From Flavobacteriaceae bacterium UBA5079 (GTDB lineage Bacteria; Bacteroidota; Bacteroidia; Flavobacteriales; Flavobacteriaceae), in NCBI GenBank assembly GCA_002414705.1, contig DIAL01000078.1:60205-67106 (forward strand): a stretch of 6,902 nt of DNA, in the 5' to 3' direction. A program made the position numbers and the translations under genes. Positions within the stretch are counted from its first letter, which is position 1. Every line of letters begins with the position of its first letter. The notes beneath the pieces were generated by a model. That model ran no database searches. It was not told the DNA's origin and was given only the letters and a program-made list of their open reading frames with translations. Below, piece after piece: positions 1-6,872 of the stretch.

Positions 1-2
1 CT

Positions 3-23
3 TCTCACTTCTCACTTCTCACT
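3..23. repeat. short tandem array (TCTCACT)x3 at window edge
   Basis: Three perfect copies of the heptamer TCTCACT at 3-9, 10-16 and 17-23. The first two bases of the window (CT) fit the end of another copy, so the array probably continues to the left. It lies just after the wzc stop codon (29-31), in intergenic DNA. Function unknown; it has no dyad symmetry and is not a terminator. Confidence 0.85.
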
Positions 24-28
24 AAAAA

Positions 29-2503
29 TCAAATCCGCTTCAAAAACTGTTTGATTCTACCTCCCAGACCTTTTTTATCATCATCATGATAGGCGTTACC
101 ATAGACACCGTAACCGTAACCATAGCCATAACCGTAGCCATAACCGTAATTATGATTGGTTTTATGCTTATAAAAGTTTAAGACGAAGTTGATATTCTTA
201 ATTTCACCACCACGATATTTCGCATTAATTAATTGCAGCATCCCTTTTTTAGTATAATCCAAACGCACCATAAATATGGACGTATCAGCATATTTCACTA
301 ATTCCAAGGCATCCGTAACCAAACCTAAAGGCGGTGTGTCTAGTATGATTATGTCGTAAGTCTGACGAAGTTCGGCCATCAATAACTCCATATTCCCGCT
401 CATCAGTAATTCAGATGGATTGGGAGGAATAGGACCAGCTGGAACGACGTCTAAATTCTCAATATGGGTATGATTGACAACCGAAGCAAAATCTGTTTCA
501 CCGATGAAATAATTAACCATCCCAGTCTCGTTAGTTAAATCAAAATCATCAAATATTTTAGGCTTCCGTAAATCCAGTCCTAGCAGAATAGTTTTCTTCC
601 CACTCAAAGCATAAACTGTAGCAATATTAATAGAACAGAAGGTTTTTCCTTCCCCACTCACAGAAGACGTAATCAAAATAGTACGTCCACCAGATTGCGG
701 GTTCTTGTTTAAGATAAACTGTAAACTAGAGCGAATAGAACGAAACGATTCAGCCACAGCCGATTTCGGTTTTTCAAAAACCACAAGATTATTATGATAG
801 CGATACTTTCCTATTAGTCCTAAAATAGGAATTTTAGAAAGGCGCTCCACTTCATCAGACCCATGAATGGTATGGTCTAACAAAAAGATGACAAAAATAA
901 GAAACATAGGTATAAAGAACCCTAGCATCAAACCCATCATATAATTCAAGGATTTATTTGGACCTATTAAACCACCTCCAATATCTTTAGCTTCATCAAT
1001 AATACTAATATCAGATATATTAGCGGCCTTCACAATAGCAGCCTCACTGCGTTTATCCATATAAAGGTTATAAGCTTCTTGACTTATATCCAACTTACGT
1101 TGAATCTTTAGAAACTCTTGCTGATCTTCTGGCAAGCCACTCAATTTGGATTCAAAAGTAGCAATGTTTTTATTCAAGCTATTCATCAAAATGCGAATGG
1201 TACTTTTAGTAGCAGTAATGGTTTCCAGAAGCACATTTTTTTCAGCATCTATCTGTCGATCTAAATCTTTAAAGATAGCCGAACCTTCTCGCGTACTATA
1301 TTCATAACCCTGGCGTTCGATGGCCAAAGCCGTAATTTTAGTTACACTACTTTGTATATTACCCTCATCTATCCCAACGGAGGATGGTGCAGCTATACTG
1401 GTATAGTCTGTTTTAGTACGAAGGTAATTTTCTAACGCATCTAAATAATTGAGTTTACTAGTTTCAGTCTCTCTTTGAATTTCGAATTCTTTGAGTTTAC
1501 TAGAAATATCAGCCATTTCTGTTGACACATCAAAAACCTTATTCTGCTTTCTGAAACTATTCATTTCTTCAGCAAAATCTTTTAAATTGATATTAACAGC
1601 ATTCAAACTACTATCAATAAATTTTATGGTATTGGTGGCATAAAGATTTTTACGTTCCAATTCAGATTCGCTTAATATAACAGCGGTTGTATTGAGATAA
1701 TCAACTATTTTGGATTTATTGGTTCCTGCCAAACTCAAACGTAAAACGGAGGCTGAAGAACTGCTAAATGGAACTACACTCACGCCTCTTTGATAACTAT
1801 TTACAACACCATCAAAATTGCTAAACTGCATATAAAATTCCTGACCAGGTTGAATTATTCGCCCATCACGTAAGCGTAATATTCCTTGAAAAAACGGTAA
1901 ATTAACAACCGCGTTTATTTTAAATTCTTTTTGAAATGGTCCTTTAGGAATAGAAACAGTCATCCGACCTTTGGTATCATAGCGTTGACCAGAGCCCGTT
2001 TCCGATTCAAATTCCGTAAACACTTCAAAAGTAGTCTCTGATAAAAACCGAATTCCAATAAATTTACCGAGCAATTGCGGCTGTGTTATATCAGGAGTAA
2101 AAACAAAAGGTGCTTGGGTATACACATCAATTTTGCGGTATTTACCTTCCACAAAATAATTCATATAGGATTTTAAAGAATCTACAACTTTCTCATTATG
2201 AGTTCGCGTTTGTAAGGTGGTAATGGTTTTACCCATTTTACCAGAAACGCCTCCCCAATTAAAGGAAATACTCGTATTAGCAGTAAAAAAAGGATTCTGA
2301 TCGTTTTCAACAGAAATAAGCGATTCAAGTTTGTAAACATTCTGCTTCCTAACGTTGATGAAGTAGGCAATAATCAATGCGACACCAATACAAGCAAGCA
2401 CAAATTTCCATAGATTTAAAACCTTAAATAAATAGCCTTTAAAGTCGAAGTTAATACTCCCACTTTCACCTGAATCCATATCGTCATAATCGTAATCTGC
2501 CAT
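29..2503 (-). CDS. wzc: Wzc-type polysaccharide copolymerase and tyrosine autokinase (BY-kinase)
   Basis: Inner-membrane protein that controls chain length and export of capsule or exopolysaccharide through cycles of tyrosine autophosphorylation and oligomerisation. At 824 residues it is a full-length fusion of a Wzz/GNVR periplasmic part and a cytoplasmic BY-kinase. Seen in the sequence: transmembrane helix 1 at about 32-50, a long periplasmic region with coiled-coil-like stretches (about 280-490), and transmembrane helix 2 at about 518-542. The kinase domain follows with an ExxRxxR oligomerisation motif (E585, R588, R591), Walker A SSVSGEGKT (613-621, K620), Walker A' with DLRKP (644-648) and Walker B IIILDTPP (718-725, D722). 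The C-terminal tail is tyrosine-rich, with seven alternating Tyr-Gly pairs (786-799) plus Y801 and Y805. These are the likely autophosphorylation sites, by analogy with the Wzc tyrosine cluster. ATG is at 2501-2503, 2 nt after the wza stop, so translational coupling is likely. TGA is at 29-31. No tyrosine phosphatase (Wzb) gene is in the window. The family call is firm; the polymer it serves is unknown. Confidence 0.95.
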   Translation of the reverse strand: MADYDYDDMDSGESGSINFDFKGYLFKVLNLWKFVLACIGVALIIAYFINVRKQNVYKLESLISVENDQNPFFTANTSISFNWGGVSGKMGKTITTLQTRTHNEKVVDSLKSYMNYFVEGKYRKIDVYTQAPFVFTPDITQPQLLGKFIGIRFLSETTFEVFTEFESETGSGQRYDTKGRMTVSIPKGPFQKEFKINAVVNLPFFQGILRLRDGRIIQPGQEFYMQFSNFDGVVNSYQRGVSVVPFSSSSASVLRLSLAGTNKSKIVDYLNTTAVILSESELERKNLYATNTIKFIDSSLNAVNINLKDFAEEMNSFRKQNKVFDVSTEMADISSKLKEFEIQRETETSKLNYLDALENYLRTKTDYTSIAAPSSVGIDEGNIQSSVTKITALAIERQGYEYSTREGSAIFKDLDRQIDAEKNVLLETITATKSTIRILMNSLNKNIATFESKLSGLPEDQQEFLKIQRKLDISQEAYNLYMDKRSEAAIVKAANISDISIIDEAKDIGGGLIGPNKSLNYMMGLMLGFFIPMFLIFVIFLLDHTIHGSDEVERLSKIPILGLIGKYRYHNNLVVFEKPKSAVAESFRSIRSSLQFILNKNPQSGGRTILITSSVSGEGKTFCSINIATVYALSGKKTILLGLDLRKPKIFDDFDLTNETGMVNYFIGETDFASVVNHTHIENLDVVPAGPIPPNPSELLMSGNMELLMAELRQTYDIIILDTPPLGLVTDALELVKYADTSIFMVRLDYTKKGMLQLINAKYRGGEIKNINFVLNFYKHKTNHNYGYGYGYGYGYGYGVYGNAYHDDDKKGLGGRIKQFLKRI
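107..148 (-). repeat. hexamer repeat encoding seven Tyr-Gly pairs in the Wzc tail
   Basis: Seven consecutive 6-bp units on the minus strand, each a Tyr codon (TAC or TAT) followed by a Gly codon (GGT or GGC), encode residues 786-799 of Wzc. The unit pair TACGGTTATGGC occurs twice in tandem, and later units differ only at synonymous third positions. The protein repeat is perfect while the DNA repeat is not. This suggests selection on the Tyr-Gly pattern, with slippage as a possible source of copy-number change. Confidence 0.9.
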
Positions 2504-2505
2504 AA

Positions 2506-3300
2506 TCAGAGCCTATCTATAAGTAATAAAGTCGTGGTAACTAATGATAAAGCGGTTATAATAGTACCTAAAGTTTGTAAGCCTGTTATACCAGTTCCCC
2601 AGGATTTTTGTTTGAGGGGTTTCACATAAATAATATCATTCATTTGAATGTAGTAGTAAGGTGAATCCATCACGCTAATATCCAATAAATTCAAATGATG
2701 AATTTGCTGCCCTTGCGGATATTGCCGAATAATGGTCACATCTTTTCGGTCGCCTGTTACCAAAACATCTCCAGCATTGGCTAATGCCTCAAAAATATTA
2801 ACACGCGGTTGATACAAGGTCTGAGTACCCGTAGAACCAACTTCACCGGTAACCGTGAAGCGTAAGCCTGTGAGTTTTACAGTTACAAACAAATTAGAAG
2901 TTTCTTTAAGCTCTTCTTCTAGTAATTTGGTTTCCAATAGCTTTTCAATCTCTTCAGTGGTATACCCCAAAACATTTACCTCTCCTAAAATTGGAATCCG
3001 AATATTCCCATGTAAATCTACAGTAAAGCCATCAAAAAAGGCGCGCTGATCACCAGAAGCGTTTAGATCGCGTTCTCCAGAAGGATTAAACATCTGAATA
3101 TTCCGTTGATCCAAAGCTTTTACTCGGATATTTAAAATATCATTTATCTGCACACGATAAGGTTTTTGCTTTTCTGAAAGTACTTGAGTCGTATCCGTAG
3201 CTGTTACTTTATTTTGCAAATACACCAACTCTTTGTTGGGAATACAAGATACAGATAGCAAGGTAATTAAACCAAGTAAAACAACATATAAATGCTTCAT
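2506..3300 (-). CDS. wza: Wza-type outer-membrane polysaccharide export lipoprotein
   Basis: Polysaccharide export protein expected in the outer membrane and periplasm, working with the adjacent Wzc. I place the start at the ATG at 3298-3300 (264 residues). This gives a lipoprotein signal peptide: MKH, a hydrophobic core at 4-17, then the lipobox-like LSVSC with C19 as lipid anchor, followed by IPNKELVYLQN, a form typical of Bacteroidota export lipoproteins. The frame is open to an ATG at 3351, but that would add 17 residues before the signal peptide and would lie inside the promoter, so I reject it. The Poly_export domain runs from about 47 (YRVQINDILNIRV) to about 145. An SLBB-like segment follows at about 148-200 (FTVTGEVGSTG, then NIFEALANAGD). 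A hydrophobic C-terminal helix at about 240-262 could be the outer-membrane segment. It is shorter than E. coli Wza, as is usual in this phylum. It is first in the operon, and its TGA (2506-2508) is 2 nt from the wzc start. Confidence 0.93.
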   Translation of the reverse strand: MKHLYVVLLGLITLLSVSCIPNKELVYLQNKVTATDTTQVLSEKQKPYRVQINDILNIRVKALDQRNIQMFNPSGERDLNASGDQRAFFDGFTVDLHGNIRIPILGEVNVLGYTTEEIEKLLETKLLEEELKETSNLFVTVKLTGLRFTVTGEVGSTGTQTLYQPRVNIFEALANAGDVLVTGDRKDVTIIRQYPQGQQIHHLNLLDISVMDSPYYYIQMNDIIYVKPLKQKSWGTGITGLQTLGTIITALSLVTTTLLLIDRL

Positions 3301-3322
3301 GATGAGGGTACAAGTTTCATCA

Positions 3323-3353
3323 CAAATATAGCTTTTCAGTAGGAATATCAAAA
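3323..3353 (-). promoter_or_regulatory. Bacteroidota-type promoter of the wza-wzc operon
   Basis: On the minus strand a TTTTG (-33 element, 3349-3353) is followed after 18 nt by TATATTTG (3323-3330), a perfect match to the Bacteroidota -7 consensus TAnnTTTG. It lies 22 nt before the wza ATG at 3300, giving a predicted leader of only about 15-20 nt. The placement supports the ATG at 3300 over the upstream ATG at 3351. No Shine-Dalgarno sequence is visible in the leader, which is usual in this phylum. Not tested experimentally. Confidence 0.8.
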
Positions 3354-3403
3354 CTTATCGTATAATTTTTGATTTATTTACGTTCTTTGCAAAAAAATAG
3401 ACG

Positions 3404-5263
3404 TTGAACTACCTGACTGTTGAAAATATATCGAAATCTTATGGCGAATTAACGCTATTCGAAAACCTGTCCTTTAGCATACATAAAGATCAGAAAATTG
3501 CTTTTGTGGCTAAAAATGGAACCGGAAAAACCTCTATTTTAAACATGCTATCTGGAAAAGATACAGCCGATTCGGGCCAAATTATCTTCCGAAAAGATAT
3601 TACAGTAGCCGTATTATCCCAAGATCCAGACATTAATCAGAATCTCACAGTGGAGGAAGCAATCTTCGATACCTCCAACCCTATTTTGGATGTCATTAAG
3701 AACTATGAGAAAGCACTAGAAAATCCAGAAGATGCCGAAGCCTACCAAAAAGCCTTCGAGCAAATGGAAATGCATCAGGCTTGGGATTTTGAAACCCAAT
3801 ACAAGCAAATCCTATTTCAATTAAAACTAGACAACCTGAACCAAAAGGTAAGCGCCATGTCTGGTGGACAGAAAAAGCGTTTAGCATTGGCAAACGCACT
3901 GCTAAAAAAACCAGACCTGTTAATTCTAGACGAGCCTACTAACCATTTGGATTTAGAAATGATTGAGTGGCTGGAAGATTTTTTTGCAAAAGAACAAATC
4001 ACGCTGTTCATGGTAACGCACGATCGCTACTTTTTAGAACGCGTATGCAATGAAATCATTGAATTAGATCATGGACAACTATACACGTACAAAGGAAATT
4101 GCTCCTACTATTTAGAGAAAAGAGAAGCGCGTATTGAAAACGAAGCCACTGAAACTGGGAAAGCCAAGCAATTATTTAAAAAAGAATTGGATTGGATGCG
4201 CAGACAACCGAAAGCACGTACCACCAAATCCAAATCGCGAATAGATGATTTTCACGATATTAAACACCGAGCAAATCAACGGCGTCAAGATCATCAAGTA
4301 CAGCTGGAATTGAACATGGAACGTTTAGGTAGTAAAATTCTTGAACTTCATAAAGTCAGTAAAAGTTTTAAAGACAAAACCATATTAGACCAGTTTGAAT
4401 ACACCTTCAAAAAAGGCGAACGCATCGGTATTATTGGTAAAAATGGAACAGGTAAATCCACCTTTTTAAATATCATCACCCAACTACAACAACCAGATTC
4501 TGGAAAAGTGGTTATTGGTGAAACGGTTAAGTTTGGTTATTACACCCAATCGGGTATTACCATCAAACCAGAACAAAAAGTCATTGATGTCATCAAAGAA
4601 TATGGCGAGTACATTCCATTAAAGAAAGGCAGCCAAATTAGTGCAGGCCAATTATTGGAACGCTTTTTATTCAGTAGAAAAAAGCAATATGATTTTGTGG
4701 AGAAATTAAGTGGTGGTGAACGCAAGCGACTCTATTTATGCACCGTACTAATTCAGAATCCAAACTTTTTAATTCTGGATGAACCAACAAACGATTTGGA
4801 TATTGTGACTTTAAATGTGCTTGAAAGCTTTCTGTTAGATTTTCCGGGTTGCCTCATGGTGGTATCCCACGACAGGTATTTTATGGATAAAATTGTTGAT
4901 CACCTGTTGGTATTTCGTGGTGAAGGCGTTGTTGAAGATTTCCCAGGAAATTACTCCGACTTCCGCACTTATGAAGATAGCCAAGAACCAGAAACGAAAG
5001 AGGACGATAAGAAGGAAAAGAAAAACTGGAAAAAAGATAATAATGCAACCTTATCTTACAACGAACAAAAGGAATACAAAAACATAGAAAGCAAAATAAG
5101 TAGTCTAGAATACGATAAGGCGGAGTTAGAAAAACAATTCCTAAACCCAGATTTATCACCAGAACAGATTAACAACCTGTCTGAAAAATTACAAAAGATT
5201 CTGGATGAAATTGACGAAAAAGAAATGCGCTGGTTTGAGTTAAGTTCAAAGCTTGAAGAATAA
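3404..5263 (+). CDS. uup: ABC-F family ATPase, Uup type
   Basis: Soluble protein with two ATPase domains and no membrane segments, so not a transporter. ABC-F proteins act on the ribosome, and Uup is also linked to DNA transactions. Domain 1: Walker A AKNGTGKT (36-43), signature SGGQ (153-156), Walker B LLILDE (172-177) and H-loop H206. The linker (about 225-310) carries a basic stretch WMRRQPKARTTKSKSRI (264-280) that matches the Uup pattern. Domain 2: Walker A GKNGTGKS (345-352), signature SGGER (436-440), Walker B FLILDE (455-460) and H-loop H489. A charged linker (about 525-548) leads to a C-terminal coiled coil (about 552-618), the ABC_tran_CTD region characteristic of Uup. At 619 residues the length fits the family. 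The start is a TTG: an in-frame TAG at 3398-3400 leaves only an ACG before it, and TTG gives the expected MNYL N-terminus. Both catalytic glutamates (E177, E460) are present. The first Walker A has Ala (A36) where Gly is canonical, which I believe is normal in flavobacterial homologues. No antibiotic-resistance role is indicated. Confidence 0.93.
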   Translation: MNYLTVENISKSYGELTLFENLSFSIHKDQKIAFVAKNGTGKTSILNMLSGKDTADSGQIIFRKDITVAVLSQDPDINQNLTVEEAIFDTSNPILDVIKNYEKALENPEDAEAYQKAFEQMEMHQAWDFETQYKQILFQLKLDNLNQKVSAMSGGQKKRLALANALLKKPDLLILDEPTNHLDLEMIEWLEDFFAKEQITLFMVTHDRYFLERVCNEIIELDHGQLYTYKGNCSYYLEKREARIENEATETGKAKQLFKKELDWMRRQPKARTTKSKSRIDDFHDIKHRANQRRQDHQVQLELNMERLGSKILELHKVSKSFKDKTILDQFEYTFKKGERIGIIGKNGTGKSTFLNIITQLQQPDSGKVVIGETVKFGYYTQSGITIKPEQKVIDVIKEYGEYIPLKKGSQISAGQLLERFLFSRKKQYDFVEKLSGGERKRLYLCTVLIQNPNFLILDEPTNDLDIVTLNVLESFLLDFPGCLMVVSHDRYFMDKIVDHLLVFRGEGVVEDFPGNYSDFRTYEDSQEPETKEDDKKEKKNWKKDNNATLSYNEQKEYKNIESKISSLEYDKAELEKQFLNPDLSPEQINNLSEKLQKILDEIDEKEMRWFELSSKLEE

Positions 5264-5275
5264 GATGAGTACAAT

Positions 5276-5305
5276 GTCATTGTGAGAAGTGCTTACAGGA
5301 ATGAC
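5276..5305. repeat. imperfect inverted repeat after uup (dispersed-repeat-like)
   Basis: Arms GTCATT (5276-5281) and AATGAC (5300-5305) are exact reverse complements. After a small internal bulge, TG (5283-5284) can pair with CA (5296-5297). On the minus strand the element opens with GTCATTCCTG, which resembles the start of dispersed intergenic repeats I recall from flavobacterial genomes. It lies 12 bp after the uup stop. There is no T-tract after it, so I do not call it a rho-independent terminator. Confidence 0.45.
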
Positions 5306-5345
5306 CCAGCTAATGGAATCAAATAAAAGATCTTTTCGTAAAATT

Positions 5346-5381
5346 CAATACTAATTTCTCAATACGCAATACTAACAATAA
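5346..5381. repeat. heptad-spaced CAATAC words upstream of the methyltransferase gene
   Basis: CAATAC occurs at 5346-5351, 5360-5365 and 5367-5372. The starts are 14 and 7 bp apart, as expected of a 7-bp array with one degenerated unit; CAATAA follows at 5376-5381. The words end just before the GTG start at 5384. This may be a decayed short tandem array; a regulatory role is not shown. Confidence 0.5.
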
Positions 5382-5383
5382 CC

Positions 5384-6148
5384 GTGTACCAACAAAAAAA
5401 ATACATACAATTCCTGTTAAAATCTAGCAACCAACACGGTGTCCACTCCCCTTTTATATACGACTTAATAACAAAGTGTTTTTACAATAAAACAAACTAT
5501 CCAGATTATCAGAAATTAAAAACATACAAACAACAACTTAATAAAAACAAGGAATCCATTAGTATAACCGATTTAGGGTCAGGTTCCAAAAAAACATCAG
5601 ACAAACAAAGACGCATTTCAGAAATAGCTAAAACATCAGGCACACCATTAAAACGAGCCAAATTATGGTATCGGTTAATCCAGTATTTTAAGCCAAAGCA
5701 TGTATTAGAATTAGGAACCTCATTGGGTATAGCAACACAGGCTATGCACTTAGGACAGCCTCAAGCAAAAATCACCACCATAGAAGGCTGCCCAAATATT
5801 GCAGAATTCACTAAAAAATCATTAGCAGACTACAAAGGAATTCAATTTCTAACAGGCAACTTTAGTCAGCAGCTAAATCATGTTAACCAACAATCTTGGG
5901 ATCTTATTTTTTTTGATGGGAACCACACCAAAGAAGCAACCTTAAACTATTTTGAAACCCTATTACCTGCAGCTCACAACAACACTATTTTTGTTTTTGA
6001 CGACATTTACTGGTCAGAAGGCATGACTCAAGCGTGGGAAACCATAAAACAACATCCGCAAGTAACCGCAACGATTGACACGTTTTTCTGGGGCTTTGTC
6101 TTTTTTAGGAAAGAACAAGGCAAAGAACATTTCACCATTCGCATTTAA
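5384..6148 (+). CDS. class I SAM-dependent methyltransferase, substrate unknown
   Basis: A 254-residue cytoplasmic protein with a Rossmann-type methyltransferase fold in its C-terminal part. Motif I is VLELGTSLGIA (107-117). An acidic residue follows at the end of strand 2 (IEGCPN, 133-138, E134, expected to contact the SAM ribose). The motif IV region is DLIFFDGNH (173-181), and FVFDDIYW (203-210) follows at strand 5. This order resembles the Methyltransf_24/O-methyltransferase group. The first 100 residues are a family-specific extension starting MYQQKKYIQFLLKSSNQHGV and including a second glycine-rich motif, DLGSGS (63-68). The start is a GTG: the frame is open back to a TAA at 5339-5341, with no ATG or TTG before the GTG, and the first in-frame internal ATG lies beyond motif I. 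It begins 120 bp after uup on the same strand. No clear TTTG/TAnnTTTG promoter is visible between them, so read-through from uup is possible. The fold is confident; the methylated substrate cannot be inferred from these neighbours. Confidence 0.85.
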   Translation: MYQQKKYIQFLLKSSNQHGVHSPFIYDLITKCFYNKTNYPDYQKLKTYKQQLNKNKESISITDLGSGSKKTSDKQRRISEIAKTSGTPLKRAKLWYRLIQYFKPKHVLELGTSLGIATQAMHLGQPQAKITTIEGCPNIAEFTKKSLADYKGIQFLTGNFSQQLNHVNQQSWDLIFFDGNHTKEATLNYFETLLPAAHNNTIFVFDDIYWSEGMTQAWETIKQHPQVTATIDTFFWGFVFFRKEQGKEHFTIRI

Positions 6149-6251
6149 TTAAGGCTTCAATTCATTTTATCATTATCTGATTATTATATTTTTCCATTTT
6201 ATCACTAACTCATTCTCTTAAACTTATTATCTCAATAACTCAAAAAAAACC
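6149..6251. repeat. AT-rich gap with a short direct repeat
   Basis: The DNA between the methyltransferase stop and the pduO promoter is C- and T-rich, low-complexity sequence. It contains a direct repeat CATTTTATCA at 6163-6172 and 6195-6204 (32 bp apart), then loosely 8-bp-spaced CTCA or CTTA words (6209-6242). I see no gene, no hairpin with a T-tract, and no riboswitch-like structure in it. The repeat could be chance in sequence this AT-rich. Confidence 0.35.
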
Positions 6252-6282
6252 TTTGCCTTATCCCAGAGAACCATTAACTTTG
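6252..6282 (+). promoter_or_regulatory. Bacteroidota-type promoter of the adenosyltransferase gene
   Basis: TTTG at 6252-6255, a 19-nt spacer, then TAACTTTG at 6275-6282, which matches both consensus elements exactly at the preferred spacing. The ATG at 6300 follows 17 nt after the -7 box, so the leader would be about 10-15 nt. This indicates that the adenosyltransferase is transcribed independently of the methyltransferase. The leader is too short for a cobalamin riboswitch, and none is seen upstream. Confidence 0.8.
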
Positions 6283-6299
6283 AGTATCAAAAAATTACT

Positions 6300-6872
6300 A
6301 TGAAAATCTATACAAAAACAGGTGATAAAGGTACAACCGCATTATTTGGTGGTACACGAGTTCCCAAACACCATATTCGAATTGACAGCTACGGAACCGT
6401 GGACGAATTAAACTCACATTTAGGCCTCATTCGCGACCAAGATATTGATACGCATTACAAAGAATTGCTCATGCATATTCAAGACCGTTTATTCACCGTT
6501 GGCGCTATTTTAGCAACCGATCCAGAAAAAGCAGTATTAAAAAATGGGAAAGAACGTTTAAATATTCCTAAAATTTCAAAAGAAAATATTGAACGTCTCG
6601 AACAAGAAATTGATAGTATGAATACAGCTTTACCGCCTATGACACATTTTGTGTTACCTGGTGGACACCAAACTGTGTCATTCTGTCACATAGCACGTTG
6701 TGTGTGCCGTCGTGCGGAACGTTTATCCGCTGCCTTAAACGATTTAGAGCCAATAGATCCATTAGCGTTAACCTATTTAAATCGCTTGTCCGACTATCTT
6801 TTTGTATTGGCACGAAAGTTGTCTCTAGACCTGCATGCAGATGAAGTGAAATGGATTCCTGAAAAGCAGTAA
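6300..6872 (+). CDS. pduO: PduO-type corrinoid (cob(I)alamin) adenosyltransferase
   Basis: Transfers the 5'-deoxyadenosyl group of ATP to cob(I)alamin (or a cob(I)yrinate precursor), making coenzyme B12 for adenosylcobalamin enzymes. At 190 residues it is the usual length for the single-domain PduO type. Seen: the N-terminal ATP-binding motif KIYTKTGDKGTT (2-13), SYGTVDELNS (30-39), FVLPGG (117-122), the arginine-rich active-site helix IARCVCRRAER (131-141), and YLNRLSDYLFVLAR (159-172) with N161, R162 and D165. All the hallmark motifs are present, so the enzyme is probably active. It starts at an ATG 151 bp after the methyltransferase with its own promoter, and stops at TAA 6870-6872. No other cobalamin gene is in the window. 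This suggests salvage of B12 or adenosylation for an AdoCbl enzyme encoded elsewhere, though that part is inference. Confidence 0.95.
   Translation: MKIYTKTGDKGTTALFGGTRVPKHHIRIDSYGTVDELNSHLGLIRDQDIDTHYKELLMHIQDRLFTVGAILATDPEKAVLKNGKERLNIPKISKENIERLEQEIDSMNTALPPMTHFVLPGGHQTVSFCHIARCVCRRAERLSAALNDLEPIDPLALTYLNRLSDYLFVLARKLSLDLHADEVKWIPEKQ

Noticed and set aside
2182..2370. 62-codon minus-strand open frame inside wzc
   Set aside because: It overlaps the well-supported wzc frame and has no recognisable domain; a shadow frame.
3301..3351. Longer wza start at ATG 3351, adding 17 residues
   Set aside because: It would place the start inside the TTTTG/TATATTTG promoter and put extra residues before a good lipoprotein signal peptide.
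3379..3390. Possible -7 box for uup (TACGTTCTTTGC)
   Set aside because: The TA and TTTG are separated by 5 nt rather than 2, and no TTTG lies 18-21 nt upstream; too weak to call.
4881..5159. 92-codon minus-strand open frame antisense to the uup 3' end
   Set aside because: It is antisense to the uup second ATPase domain and C-terminal region, with no promoter or domain evidence.
5325..5336. Palindrome AAAAGATCTTTT as a terminator
   Set aside because: It is AT-rich with no loop and no following T-tract, so it cannot form a stable intrinsic terminator hairpin.
6149..6299. Cobalamin riboswitch upstream of pduO
   Set aside because: The predicted leader is only about 10-15 nt, and the gap is low-complexity with no B12-box-like conserved core.
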